Assembly (NCBI GenBank): GCA_039026235.1
Contig: JBCCMQ010000001.1
Coordinates: 1,054,001-1,118,000 of the forward strand
Direction: 5' to 3'
Source: JBCCMQ01 sp039026235
Lineage (GTDB): Bacteria > Pseudomonadota > Alphaproteobacteria > Rhodobacterales > Rhodobacteraceae
Length of the DNA: 64,000 nt
Positions 34,549 to 43,683 of this stretch are shown here, in pieces. The notes under the pieces are model-generated. The model was not told the DNA's origin and ran no database searches. It was given only the letters and a program-made list of their open reading frames with translations. Each line of letters starts with the position of its first letter. Position 1 is the stretch's first letter. The position numbers and the translations under genes are program-made.

Positions 34549-37500
34549 TTATTCGGCCGCGTGCGCCAGAGGCGTGGTGCCACCCCGCAGACCACCCAGA
34601 ATTTCAGCGCGTCGCAGTGCGGCCATCTCCGCCGCTGCCTCTTTAACCGGGCCAAAGCCGCGAATGGTGAGCGGAAGTTCGGCCCACTCGCAGGCCAGCG
34701 GCAGAGTTTCGACGGTGGCCAGGGCCAGCACCTCGTCGAGTTCAGCCTCATACTGACGGATCAGGGCCCGCTCCATACGCCTTTCGGCAGTGTAGCCAAA
34801 TGGATCGAAAGGCGTCCCCCGCAGCCATTTCAGTGACGCCAAAGGACGGAACACTCGCAGCATCCAGGATCCAAAGACCTGTTTGCGCGGGCGGCCGTCG
34901 GGACCCGGTCGGCTCAGAAGCGGTGGCGCCAGGTGGAAGCTAAGCTTCAACGCGCCGTCAAACTGCGCCCGTGCCTTGTCGGCGGTCTTCAGATGAAGCC
35001 GCGCGACCTCGTATTCATCCTTGTAGGAAAGGAGTTTGTGATAGCCTTTTGCCACCGACAGCCGCAACGTAGGATCGGAAATTTTTTCCAATTTTTCCAG
35101 ATATTTGCGGCTAAGAGATGCCCCCTGGTATTCCATAAGGTGCTTGGACCTGAAGGCCACCACATCTTCTTCTTCATCTGCATCTGCATCGGCCGCTGCC
35201 GATGTTTCGCGCAGGATGGTCTGCGCGTCTTCGGGAAACGCAATGGCCCAGCGGCCCAGATCAAACGCCCGCTGGTTGGCGTCAACCACCGCACCGTTCA
35301 GCGCGATGGCCTGGAAAATCGCATCGCGCGAAAGGGGCACGAGCCCACGCTGCCACGCCGCGCCAAAGACCATCATGTTTGAGAAGATCGAATCTCCCAG
35401 GGTCTTTCGGGCAAGTTCCGAGGCGTCGAACATCACGACCGCGTCGCGCAGCCGCGCCTGAAGCGCCAGGGCAAGCCGGTCTGTTGGCAGTCGGAACGCC
35501 GTATCGCGAGTGAAGTCTCCGGTGATGATTTCGTGATTGTTGACCACCGCACCGGTCTGGCCCGACGCGGTCAGCCCCAGCGTCTTCGACCCGGCGCTGA
35601 CCACCAGATCGCCGCCAATTAGGGCATCGGCTTCACCCGGTGCCACACGGATGGCGCTGATATCCTCGGGCCGGTTCGCCAGGCGGCAGTGGATATGAAC
35701 CGCCCCGCCCTTTTGGGCCAGCCCCGCCATTTCCATCATACCGGCGCCCTTGCCGTCGAGTTGGGCCGCCTGCGCTATGATGGCACCGATGGTGACCACG
35801 CCGGTGCCACCTACGCCGGTGATAACCACGTTCCACGTGCCGCTGATGTCCGGCAGCGTCGGCTCGGGCAGCGCTGGCAACGTCACTTCCGCTGACGTTT
35901 CTTTGCGGACGGTGGCACCTTCGACGGTCACAAAAGACGGGCAGAAGCCCTTCACACATGAAAAGTCCTTGTTGCAGGACGATTGATCGATGGCGCGTTT
36001 GCGCCCCAACTCGGTCTCGACCGGCACAATGGACACGCAGTTCGACTGCACACCACAGTCGCCGCATCCTTCGCAAACATCGGTATTGATGAATATCCGC
36101 CTGTCGGGATCCGGAAATGCGCCACGCTTGCGCCTGCGTCTTTTTTCGGCCGCGCAGGTCTGCACGTAGAGTATGGCCGTTACACCGTCCATCTTCTCAA
36201 GACGACGTTGGACGGAGTCCAGCTCGGCGCGCGGCTGCCATTCGACGCCCGTCGGGAAAAGCGAGCGTTCGGGCTCTTCCTTTTCGTCGTAGACCACGGC
36301 CAGATGTCCGACACCTGCTGCCAGAAGCTCGCGCGCGATGCGGTCCGGCGGCAGTTCGCCGTCATTGCTTTGCCCGCCGGTCATGGCGACCGCATCATTA
36401 TAGAGGACCTTGTAGGTCATGTTAGTGCCGGCCGCGATGGCCGCGCGTATGGCCATCAGACCCGAGTGGTTATAGGTTCCGTCGCCGATGTTCTGAAATA
36501 CATGGGTGCGTTCCGAAAACAAAGCTTCGCCGATCCAGTTCGCCCCCTCGGCACCCATATGGGTGAAACCGCTGGTTTCGCGGTCCATCCACTGCGCCAT
36601 GAAATGGCAACCGATGCCGGCATAGGCACGGCTGCCTTCAGGGACCTTTGTCGATGTGTTGTGCGGACAGCCCGAACAGAAATAGGGTGTGCGCCGAGCG
36701 ATCTCGGGCGCGTTGTCGGCCTTGATCGATTCCCGGACCCGGGCCAGCGCCGCTACGATGTCTTCAGTGCCGCGACCTTCCTCGATCAGAATGTCGCCGA
36801 TTTTGCCGGCCACCATCACGGGATCAAGCGCCATCCGGGTCGGGAACAGCTCTTCCGAATGCATCTGGCCAGCGCCGCCCTTGTACCAGCCGTAGACCCG
36901 CCTGCCCCGCCGGTCATCAAAGATCGCTTCCTTGATCTGAACCTCGATCAGCTTGCGTTTTTCTTCGACCACGATGATCAGGTCGAGCCCTTCGGCCCAG
37001 TCGTGAAAGCCCGCCATGTCGAGCGGGAAGGTCTGCCCGACCTTGTAGGTTGTGATGCCCAGACGCTCGGCATTGTTCTGGTCGATGCCCAGAAGCTGCA
37101 GGGCGTGCACCAGATCCAGCCAGTTCTTTCCGGCGGCGACAAATCCGATCTTGGCACCCGGCTTGCCCCAGTGGCGCCGATCCATACGGTTGGCCCGGGA
37201 AAACGCCTCGGCCGCAAAGCGCTTGTGATCGATCATGCGCGCCTCTTGCGCGATCCAGTGATCGTTGAGGCGTATGTTCAGTCCACCCTGCGGAAGATCG
37301 AAATCCGGCACGACAAAGGACATCCTGTCAGGCCGACCATCGACGACCGATGTGGCCTCGACCGTGTCTTTCATTAGTTTCAGACCGGTCCAGAGGCCCG
37401 AAAAGCGCGACAGCGCAATGCCGTAGAGCCCAAAATCGAGTATTTCTTGCACGCCGGCCGGCGACAGGACAGGCATGTAGGCATCGACCATGGCCCAGTC

Positions 37501-37977
37501 CGATTGGTGGCAGACAGTCGAACTTTCGCCGGTGTGATCGTCGCCCATGGCCATGACCACACCACCAAGACGGCTGCTGCCAGCCATATTGGCGTGCCGC
37601 ATGGCATCGCCCGACCGGTCAACCCCTGGGCCCTTGCCGTACCAGAGGCCGAAAACCCCATCATAGCGACCTTCGCCGCGCAGCTCGGCCTGCTGGGTGC
37701 CCCAGAGCGCGGTGACGGCCAGATCTTCGTTCAAACCCGGCTGGAAGCGCACGTTTGCCTGCTCAAGAAGGGCCTGCGCCCGTGTCATCTGCTGATCGAC
37801 CGCGCCTAGGGGCGAGCCGCGGTATCCGGTGACATATCCCGCCGTGGAAAGACCGGCAGCCGCATCTCGCGCGTGCTGCATCAACATCAGCCGGACCAGG
37901 GCCTGGGTGCCATTCAAAAGCACCTGGGGTTTCGAAAGATCGAAACGATCGCTAAGGCTGATCTTCTGCAGGCTCAT
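34549..37977 (-). CDS. Indolepyruvate ferredoxin oxidoreductase, fused alpha-beta type
   Basis: About 1142 residues. The N-terminal two-thirds is the IorA-like part (pyrimidine-binding YVTGYRGSPLGAVDQQM, thiamine-diphosphate region around VFQNIGDGTYNHSG and YNDAVAMTGGQ). An FCSGCPHNTS pair and a ferredoxin-like cysteine set (CEGCGDCGVQSNC, then C.KGFCPS) suggest 4Fe-4S clusters. The IorB-like gamma part (GVGGTGVVTIGAII) follows, then a C-terminal extension. It oxidatively decarboxylates aryl-pyruvates to aryl-acetyl-CoA. The ATG at 37977 has GGAGATCC. It is divergent from the LysR gene at 38137. Confidence 0.9.
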   Translation of the reverse strand: MSLQKISLSDRFDLSKPQVLLNGTQALVRLMLMQHARDAAAGLSTAGYVTGYRGSPLGAVDQQMTRAQALLEQANVRFQPGLNEDLAVTALWGTQQAELRGEGRYDGVFGLWYGKGPGVDRSGDAMRHANMAGSSRLGGVVMAMGDDHTGESSTVCHQSDWAMVDAYMPVLSPAGVQEILDFGLYGIALSRFSGLWTGLKLMKDTVEATSVVDGRPDRMSFVVPDFDLPQGGLNIRLNDHWIAQEARMIDHKRFAAEAFSRANRMDRRHWGKPGAKIGFVAAGKNWLDLVHALQLLGIDQNNAERLGITTYKVGQTFPLDMAGFHDWAEGLDLIIVVEEKRKLIEVQIKEAIFDDRRGRRVYGWYKGGAGQMHSEELFPTRMALDPVMVAGKIGDILIEEGRGTEDIVAALARVRESIKADNAPEIARRTPYFCSGCPHNTSTKVPEGSRAYAGIGCHFMAQWMDRETSGFTHMGAEGANWIGEALFSERTHVFQNIGDGTYNHSGLMAIRAAIAAGTNMTYKVLYNDAVAMTGGQSNDGELPPDRIARELLAAGVGHLAVVYDEKEEPERSLFPTGVEWQPRAELDSVQRRLEKMDGVTAILYVQTCAAEKRRRRKRGAFPDPDRRIFINTDVCEGCGDCGVQSNCVSIVPVETELGRKRAIDQSSCNKDFSCVKGFCPSFVTVEGATVRKETSAEVTLPALPEPTLPDISGTWNVVITGVGGTGVVTIGAIIAQAAQLDGKGAGMMEMAGLAQKGGAVHIHCRLANRPEDISAIRVAPGEADALIGGDLVVSAGSKTLGLTASGQTGAVVNNHEIITGDFTRDTAFRLPTDRLALALQARLRDAVVMFDASELARKTLGDSIFSNMMVFGAAWQRGLVPLSRDAIFQAIALNGAVVDANQRAFDLGRWAIAFPEDAQTILRETSAAADADADEEEDVVAFRSKHLMEYQGASLSRKYLEKLEKISDPTLRLSVAKGYHKLLSYKDEYEVARLHLKTADKARAQFDGALKLSFHLAPPLLSRPGPDGRPRKQVFGSWMLRVFRPLASLKWLRGTPFDPFGYTAERRMERALIRQYEAELDEVLALATVETLPLACEWAELPLTIRGFGPVKEAAAEMAALRRAEILGGLRGGTTPLAHAAE

Positions 37978-38013
37978 TGGATCTCCATCGCTGACCAATA
38001 TATAGGCGAGAAT

Positions 38014-38034
38014 TGGGTCAATGTCACTGACCCA
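38014..38034. promoter_or_regulatory. Inverted repeat, candidate LysR operator
   Basis: Perfect 7-bp arms TGGGTCA / TGACCCA separated by seven bases, lying midway between the divergent oxidoreductase (start 37977) and LysR gene (start 38137). The geometry fits the T-N11-A type of LysR-family sites. Confidence 0.5.
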
Positions 38035-38136
38035 GAATTTTTGCCCGAATTATCGACCTGCACATTTGCAAAGGGCCTGCCCGGCTGGATAACAAGGTTG
38101 CCAAGACAACTGCGAACGGGGCTGAAACGAAACGCC

Positions 38137-39039
38137 ATGGACTGGGACAAGCTACGAATCTTTCATGCTGTGGCCGACGCTGGCAGCCTGACGCATGCTG
38201 GGGACACGCTCAATTTATCGCAGTCCGCCGTCAGCAGACAGGTCCGCGCGCTGGAGGACTCGCTTGGTGCCACGCTGTTTCACCGCCATGCGCGGGGCTT
38301 GATTCTCACCGAGCAGGGCGAGCTTTTGTTCGATGCCACATCGGCCATGTCGCGCAGGCTGGACACGGCGTCTGCGCGAATCAGGGACAGCGAAGAAGAG
38401 GTGTTCGGCGAGCTGCGCGTCACCACGACCACAGGCTTCGGCACGCTTTGGCTGGCGCCTCGGCTGCCGGCGCTATACGCCAAATACCCGGACCTCAAGA
38501 TTGACTTGATGCTGGAAGAACGGGTCCTGGATCTGCCCATGCGCGAAGCGGATGTGGCAATCCGTATGAAGGAACCAAGTCAGGCCGAACTGATCCGCCG
38601 TCGCCTGATGAGTGTTAGAATGCGGCTTTACGCGACATCCAGCTATCTTGAGACGCACAAAACACCGATGACCCCACAGGAACTGTCGGGACACCGGCTG
38701 ATTTGCCAGAATATCACGTCGGCGCAGGTATCGGCCGGCGCGAGCCTGGTACAGAATCTCTTGACCAATGACATCAGCTCTCTGCTGACGGTGAACAATT
38801 ACTTCGGTGTTTTGCAGGGCGTACTACATAATCTGGGGGTCGGAGTGTTGCCCGATTACGTCACCGAGGATTTCGCGGATCTTGTGCGCGTGCTTCCGGA
38901 AGTTGAAAGCGGCGAAGTGCCGGTGTTTTTGGCCTATCCCGAAGAATTGCGCCAGTCCAAGCGGATAGCCGCCTTTCGTGACTTTGTGAAAGAAGAAATC
39001 ATTGCGTACCGAAGGCAGCGGCGCGAGCAAAGCACCTAA
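38137..39039 (+). CDS. LysR-family transcriptional regulator
   Basis: 300 residues. The N-terminal winged helix-turn-helix (MDWDKLRIFHAVADAGSLTHAG with LNLSQSAVSRQVRALED) is followed by a LysR effector domain. Start at 38137 is chosen because the HTH begins there; upstream frame is non-coding in appearance. Divergent orientation and an inverted repeat at 38014-38034 suggest it controls the indolepyruvate oxidoreductase and itself. Effector unknown; an aryl-pyruvate or aromatic amino acid is a reasonable guess. Confidence 0.88.
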   Translation: MDWDKLRIFHAVADAGSLTHAGDTLNLSQSAVSRQVRALEDSLGATLFHRHARGLILTEQGELLFDATSAMSRRLDTASARIRDSEEEVFGELRVTTTTGFGTLWLAPRLPALYAKYPDLKIDLMLEERVLDLPMREADVAIRMKEPSQAELIRRRLMSVRMRLYATSSYLETHKTPMTPQELSGHRLICQNITSAQVSAGASLVQNLLTNDISSLLTVNNYFGVLQGVLHNLGVGVLPDYVTEDFADLVRVLPEVESGEVPVFLAYPEELRQSKRIAAFRDFVKEEIIAYRRQRREQST

Positions 39040-39099
39040 TTGCTATGCAATCAGCGCATAACAGCTTTTTCCCTTTACACGCGAAATAGTCTTGAACGG

Positions 39100-39202
39100 T
39101 GGCGTAGGAGGGCCTAGTTTTTTACTCAAAGGTCAACGATCATTTGGTCGGACCTTTTACCTCCCTGTTGGACTTGGCCGAGCTCTTGCTCGGCCTTTTT
39201 TC
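39100..39202 (+). ncRNA. Candidate small RNA ending in a strong intrinsic terminator
   Basis: The gap between the LysR gene and purL contains nested pairing: GGAGG (39107-39111) with CCTCC (39160-39164), and AAAGGTC (39128-39134) with GACCTTT (39151-39157). A perfect 8-bp terminator hairpin GGCCGAGC/GCTCGGCC (39176-39195, loop TCTT) follows, with six T residues from 39196. No open frame fits it. The AGGAGG and CCTCC segments resemble ribosome site and anti-site, as in several alphaproteobacterial small RNAs. The 5' end is a guess. It could instead be a purL leader with a terminator (attenuator). Confidence 0.5.
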
Positions 39203-39287
39203 TTTGGCGCCATCATTACGCACACCGCGACCTTTCACCTCGCTAGCGCATGGCCTATGAGATGGGCGAGCGACCAGAGGGAGATCC

Positions 39288-41447
39288 ATGGAAGAACCGG
39301 AAATCACAGACGAACTGATCTCCAGCCATGGTCTCAGCCCCGACGAATACCAACGCATCCTTGATCTGATCGAACGGACGCCAAGCTTCACCGAGCTGGG
39401 CATCTTTTCGGCCATGTGGAATGAACACTGTTCCTATAAATCATCGAAGAAGTGGCTACGCACGCTGCCGACCGAGGGCCCTCAGGTGATCTGCGGACCC
39501 GGCGAGAACGCGGGCGTGGTTGATATCGGCGACGGTCAGGCCGTGGTCTTCAAGATGGAAAGCCACAATCACCCCAGTTACATTGAGCCCTATCAGGGCG
39601 CGGCAACGGGTGTCGGCGGTATTCTCCGCGACGTGTTCACCATGGGTGCGCGGCCCATCGCGGCCATGAACTCACTCAGCTTCGGCAGCCTGGATCATCC
39701 AAAGACCCGCAGTTTATTATCCGGCGTCGTTGCGGGCATAGGCGGCTACGGCAACTGCTTTGGTGTCCCCACCGTCGGCGGAGAGCTGCGGTTTCATCCG
39801 GCCTATGATGGCAACTGCCTGGTCAATGCTTTTGCCGCCGGATTGGCGGATGCGGACAAGATCTTTTATTCGGCGGCGTCTGGCGTCGGCATGCCGGTTG
39901 TATATCTGGGCGCCAAGACCGGGCGGGACGGCGTTGGCGGCGCTACCATGGCATCGAACGAATTTGACGAGATGATCGAAGAAAAGCGCCCCACCGTTCA
40001 GGTCGGGGACCCGTTCACCGAGAAACGGCTGCTTGAAGCCTGCCTGGAGCTGATGGCCAGCGGCGCCGTGATCTCCATTCAAGATATGGGTGCCGCCGGG
40101 CTGACCTGTTCGGCCGTCGAGATGGGCGACAAGGGCAGTCTTGGCGTGCGTCTGAAGCTGGACGATGTGCCCATGCGTGAAACCGGCATGACCGCCTATG
40201 AACTGATGCTGTCGGAAAGCCAGGAACGGATGCTGATGGTCCTCCGCCCCGAAAAAGAGGGCGAGGCCAAGGCGATCTTTGACCGATGGGATCTGGATTT
40301 CGCGATTGTCGGAGAAACCATAGCCGAAGACCGCTTTGTCATCGAGATGGGCGGCAAGGTGATGGCCGATCTGCCGCTCAAGGCGCTGTCAGGCACCGCG
40401 CCTGAATATGATCGTCCCTGGGTGCCCACGCCGACGGCCGAGACCTCTGAGGATGTGCCGGGTCTGGACCCGATCGATGCGCTGAAAGCCCTGCTTCAAA
40501 GTCCCAACTACGCGTCGAAAGCCTGGGTCTATGAGCAATATGACACCCAGGTCATGGCCGATACCGTGCGCACGCCCGGAGAAGGTTGCGGGTTGGTGCG
40601 GGTACACGGAACCAAGAAGATCCTGGCCTTCACGTCCGACGTCACGCCCCGCTATGTGCGCTCAAACCCTTTCGAAGGCGGCAAGCAGGCGGTTGCCGAG
40701 GCGTTTCGAAACCTCTGTTCCGCAGGCGCGCAGCCGCTGGCGGCCACCGACAACCTGAACTTCGGCAACCCCGAGAAGCCAGAGATCATGGGGCAGCTTG
40801 TGGGTGCCATTCAAGGCATCGGGGCCGCCTGCAAAGCACTGGATATGCCCATCGTGTCGGGTAATGTCAGCCTTTACAACGAAACCGACGGAGCGCCGAT
40901 CCTGCCCACGCCAACAATCGGCGCCGTTGGGCTGATCGGCCCCGACGAGGATCCGATCGGGTCTGCGCCCAGCGAAAACTGTCTGGCGTTGCTTCTGGGC
41001 GAAGGACGCGGCCATCTGGGCCAGTCAGCCCTGCTTTGGGAAGTTTTCGGGCGCGAAGACGGCGATGCGCCACCGGTGGACCTAGAGGCGGAACGCAAGG
41101 CCGGGACATTCCTGCTTGCCCATCGCCAATGGATTACCGCCGCGACCGACTTATCGGACGGCGGCCTGGCGATGGCCGCTTTCGAGATGGCCATGGCTGG
41201 CGGCACCGGAATTGCCTTGGATGCCGGGGATACGCCCAGTCTTTTCGGCGAAGATCAGGGCCGCTATCTGATTGCCGCACGCTTTGACGCCGCCGAGGCG
41301 CTGATCGTCGCGGCCGGTCGCGACGGCGTTCCCTTGTCCACCGTCGGACGTTTTGGCGGCGACGGCTTTTCCGCCGGCGGCACATCGGCGCCGATGGAGC
41401 ATCTGGCAGCGATCTGGCGCGACGCCTTCCCGGCGGCCTTCGACTGA
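39288..41447 (+). CDS. purL: Phosphoribosylformylglycinamidine synthase subunit PurL
   Basis: 719 residues, the small PurL that works with PurS and PurQ. It forms FGAM in purine synthesis. Visible: NEHCSYKSSKKWLRTL, MESHNHPSYIEPYQGAATGVGGI read in parts, GNCFGVPTVGGELRF, ISIQDMGAAGLTCS, and a second ATP-like half with ATDNLNFGNP and GNVSLYNETDG. The ATG is preceded by AGAGGGAGATCC. An intrinsic terminator lies about 90 bases upstream, so purL either has its own promoter after it or is controlled by read-through. Confidence 0.96.
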   Translation: MEEPEITDELISSHGLSPDEYQRILDLIERTPSFTELGIFSAMWNEHCSYKSSKKWLRTLPTEGPQVICGPGENAGVVDIGDGQAVVFKMESHNHPSYIEPYQGAATGVGGILRDVFTMGARPIAAMNSLSFGSLDHPKTRSLLSGVVAGIGGYGNCFGVPTVGGELRFHPAYDGNCLVNAFAAGLADADKIFYSAASGVGMPVVYLGAKTGRDGVGGATMASNEFDEMIEEKRPTVQVGDPFTEKRLLEACLELMASGAVISIQDMGAAGLTCSAVEMGDKGSLGVRLKLDDVPMRETGMTAYELMLSESQERMLMVLRPEKEGEAKAIFDRWDLDFAIVGETIAEDRFVIEMGGKVMADLPLKALSGTAPEYDRPWVPTPTAETSEDVPGLDPIDALKALLQSPNYASKAWVYEQYDTQVMADTVRTPGEGCGLVRVHGTKKILAFTSDVTPRYVRSNPFEGGKQAVAEAFRNLCSAGAQPLAATDNLNFGNPEKPEIMGQLVGAIQGIGAACKALDMPIVSGNVSLYNETDGAPILPTPTIGAVGLIGPDEDPIGSAPSENCLALLLGEGRGHLGQSALLWEVFGREDGDAPPVDLEAERKAGTFLLAHRQWITAATDLSDGGLAMAAFEMAMAGGTGIALDAGDTPSLFGEDQGRYLIAARFDAAEALIVAAGRDGVPLSTVGRFGGDGFSAGGTSAPMEHLAAIWRDAFPAAFD

Positions 41448-41511
41448 ACTTGCTGCGAGGCGGCTTGGTGCCTACACTCAAGACCAACAGCTAGCGAGGA
41501 TGCCTGTCACG

Positions 41512-41748
41512 ATGCCAATGCACGCCCATGAAATTGAACGACTGCTGCGCGAAAGTTTTCCCGACGCACGGATCGTGGTTCAGGGAGATGATGGGGTGCA
41601 CATGTCGGCCTTGGTGGTTGATGAAAGCTTTCGCGGCAAAAACCGCGTTCAGCAGCAGCGGGCGGTCTACGCCGCGCTGAAAGGCAAGATGGACGGCGCC
41701 AACGGAGAATTGCACGCCCTCGCGCTTACAACCAAGGCACCCGATTGA
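41512..41748 (+). CDS. BolA/IbaG family protein
   Basis: 78 residues. Typical BolA blocks: MPMHAHEIERLLRESFPDA, VVDESFRGKNRVQQQRAVYAAL and the ending LHALALTTK. These small proteins pair with CGFS glutaredoxins to handle 2Fe-2S clusters. The internal ATG at 41512 matches the family N-terminus; an ATG at 41500 lies too close to the GAGG. The glutaredoxin gene follows 95 bases later on the same strand, which supports a BolA-Grx4 complex. Confidence 0.9.
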   Translation: MPMHAHEIERLLRESFPDARIVVQGDDGVHMSALVVDESFRGKNRVQQQRAVYAALKGKMDGANGELHALALTTKAPD

Positions 41749-41843
41749 CGATCAGCGCGGCTCTGGAAAGCCGCGCTCAAACCGACTAAGTAAACGCAAA
41801 CACAGACGCCGGGAAGCGCCCCGCCATCTTAGGATTTTTGCCC

Positions 41844-42203
41844 ATGACTGCAGAAGATCACATCAAGGAAACCGTGACCTCAAACGACGTGGTTCTGTTC
41901 ATGAAGGGAACGAAAATGATGCCACAGTGCGGCTTCTCAAGCCGCGTGGCGGGCGTTCTGAACTTCATGGGCGTCGATTTTCAGGACGTGAATGTCCTGG
42001 AAGACGATACGCTGCGGCAGGGAATCAAGGATTTCTCGGACTGGCCGACCATTCCCCAGCTGTACATAAAGGGCGAGTTCGTGGGCGGCTGCGATATCAT
42101 CACCGAGATGACGCTGTCGGGTGAATTGGACGACATGCTGACCAGCAACGGCGTCGCCTTTGACAAAGCTGCCGCCGATAAGATCCGTGAGGCAAACGCC
42201 TAA
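41844..42203 (+). CDS. grxD: Monothiol glutaredoxin, Grx4 type
   Basis: 119 residues. It has the monothiol CGFS active site (Cys29 in QCGFSSRV), FMKGTKMMP, WPTIPQLYIKGEFVGGCDI, the glutathione-binding block, and the family C-terminus. It binds a bridging 2Fe-2S cluster with glutathione and passes it on, together with BolA. The AGGA before the ATG at 41844 decides the start. Its TAA stop (42201-42203) overlaps the TAG stop of convergent zapA. Confidence 0.95.
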   Translation: MTAEDHIKETVTSNDVVLFMKGTKMMPQCGFSSRVAGVLNFMGVDFQDVNVLEDDTLRQGIKDFSDWPTIPQLYIKGEFVGGCDIITEMTLSGELDDMLTSNGVAFDKAAADKIREANA

Positions 42204-42583
42204 CTGGCGCTCGCCAGGTTTTCGATCAGACTGGCCAAGGCCTCGGATTTTTCGGCAACGGCCGCAAGTTCGCTTAGGTCCGGCTCAACGTGGTCGGCAG
42301 GCGCGGCGGGATCAGCTTCGCGCAACTGGGCGATCAGCAATTCCTGCGCGCCGAATTTGGCCCTCAGTTCCGACAGTTCCTTGCGCATGGCCGACGCGTT
42401 GTCGGCCAGCATCAGCCCCGACATCAGCAGCATTTTTGCTTCACTGAGGCGCCCTGTGGCTTCGGTCAGAGTCTGGGCTTCGGCATCCAGCAAGGATGCC
42501 GCTTCTTGAAGAAAGTGCTCTTCCCCCGCCTGGCAGGCCACTTCAAAGAACCGACCCCCGATTGAAATTTCGACTTCAGGCAC
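42200..42583 (-). CDS. zapA: Cell division protein ZapA
   Basis: About 127 residues. VPEVEISIGGRFFEVACQAGEE followed by a coiled-coil (LLDAEAQTL... RKELSELRAKF) is the ZapA layout. It promotes FtsZ protofilament bundling at midcell. The GTG start at 42583 has GGAGG seven bases before it. It overlaps the upstream coiled-coil gene by 8 bases, and its stop overlaps that of grxD. Confidence 0.85.
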   Translation of the reverse strand: MPEVEISIGGRFFEVACQAGEEHFLQEAASLLDAEAQTLTEATGRLSEAKMLLMSGLMLADNASAMRKELSELRAKFGAQELLIAQLREADPAAPADHVEPDLSELAAVAEKSEALASLIENLASAS

Positions 42584-43070
42584 CGTGCGCCTCCTCAATC
42601 AGCGGTTCCAGTTCTGTGATCAGGTCATCAACCTCGGCCGCATCGGCCAGCCGCGCCGCGCGCAAAGCTTCCAGTTCGACCATCATCGATGTGTTGACCA
42701 GATGTGCGTCACCCACCATAGCCCGATTTGCCTCGGTCAAACGGGCAACCTGATCGCGAAGCTGTTCGATGGTGCCGCGCATCTTCTGGTGCAACTGGTT
42801 GCGCTCGGCCTCGGCGGTTTTCGAGATGCGCAGCGATTGCTCAAGCTGCGCCACCTGATTTTCCTGCCGGTCCTTCAGGGCCTTCACCCGTTCGATCAAT
42901 TGGGCGTTGGTCGTCCGCTCGTCCTCAAGTTGGCCTTTTAGAAGGGCAATATCAGCGTCCGTGGGCCCGGTCGCCGGAGGCTCTGTAGACTCGGGCAGCG
43001 TCATCGCCGCAGCTTCAATTCGGTCCAGCGCCGTCTTCAGCCGTTCTGAAAGTCTGTCGATTTCGCTCAT
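42576..43070 (-). CDS. Coiled-coil protein upstream of zapA
   Basis: About 164 residues. Nearly all of it is predicted helix with heptad-like Leu spacing (LKGQLEDERTTNAQLIERV, VAQLEQSLRIS, IEQLRDQVARLTEANRAM). No membrane segment. It is coupled to zapA and lies beside it in the way short coiled-coil genes commonly do in alphaproteobacteria, which suggests a divisome-related role, but no family function is known to me. The ATG at 43070 has GGGGACGGG. Confidence 0.75.
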   Translation of the reverse strand: MSEIDRLSERLKTALDRIEAAAMTLPESTEPPATGPTDADIALLKGQLEDERTTNAQLIERVKALKDRQENQVAQLEQSLRISKTAEAERNQLHQKMRGTIEQLRDQVARLTEANRAMVGDAHLVNTSMMVELEALRAARLADAAEVDDLITELEPLIEEAHGA

Positions 43071-43390
43071 GGCCCGTCCCCTTGCCAATTCGCCTAAAGG
43101 TCCGCATCTCTGGCGCGGCTTCTATCAAATCGTCAATGATTTGCCTGCCCTTCCTGATTGGGGGGAATCAAGCTGCCCTGTCAAGCGCACCTGTACCGAA
43201 GGCCGGAATTGGCGTGACGCTACGTCACTTCGCAAGAGCGCTTTGAGCGCTCGCCATTGTGAGCGGTTTCACAGACCCAAAAGCGAATCCGTGACAATAA
43301 GCTGCCATTAATTGGTACCCGGAGCTTTGTTGACCATCGCCCCCTCCTAACGAGGCTCCGGAGGTCACCGAAAGTTCAGTGCAAAACCAG
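43071..43390. other. Intergenic stretch before the structured RNA region
   Basis: No gene is seen. It contains the promoter side of the coiled-coil/zapA unit and a hairpin CCGGAGC (43319-43325) / GCTCCGG (43354-43360). A TTGACC hexamer at 43330-43335 could be a -35 box for the RNA candidate that follows. Confidence 0.4.
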
Positions 43391-43580
43391 CCGGCGCCAC
43401 GCGGTGCCGGGCCAGACCGGTCATCCCTCGGCCGGCGATAGGTCCCGGTGCAGCCAGCAGGTTGGACGCCAAGGCGAGAGGCCCCGTGTGTGTGAGGGGC
43501 GGGCCGAGGCCAGTGACCGGTTTAACCAGTGCGCGAGTATCGTAACGAGTGCGACAGGCGGCCTAGTGCCGCCTGTTTTT
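43391..43580 (+). ncRNA. Candidate structured non-coding RNA before tkt
   Basis: Several long-range helices can be drawn. A hairpin lies at 43391-43410 (8 bp, one G-U, loop ACGC). P1 ACCGGTCA (43416-43423) pairs with TGACCGGT (43514-43521). P2 pairs 43426-43433 with 43502-43509 (8 bp). Inside P2 are a stem GTCC/GGAC (43442-43467) and a stem GCCCC/GGGGC (43481-43500). A 9-bp terminator ACAGGCGGC/GCCGCCTGT (43554-43576) with TTTTT closes the region. No frame codes here. I could not match it to RNase P, SRP, tmRNA or a riboswitch. 6S RNA is a candidate only because zapA lies next door. Confidence 0.5.
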
Positions 43581-43683
43581 GTTTGCGACCCGCAAGCGGC
43601 GCCGTTCATCCGGTCCCCGGCTTGCACTTCCCAAACGTCCTGCTATCACCCGGTAAAGCGGGCAGCGGATAGGGAGTGTGGCC

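Noticed and set aside
35983..37377. Long plus-strand open frame of 464 codons
   Set aside because: It lies wholly antisense to the indolepyruvate oxidoreductase, whose motifs are clear; in GC-rich DNA long antisense frames are expected, and the translation has no protein-like pattern.
43440..43470. Possible SRP or RNase P RNA core
   Set aside because: The conserved SRP tetraloop region and the RNase P P4 and 3' blocks are absent.
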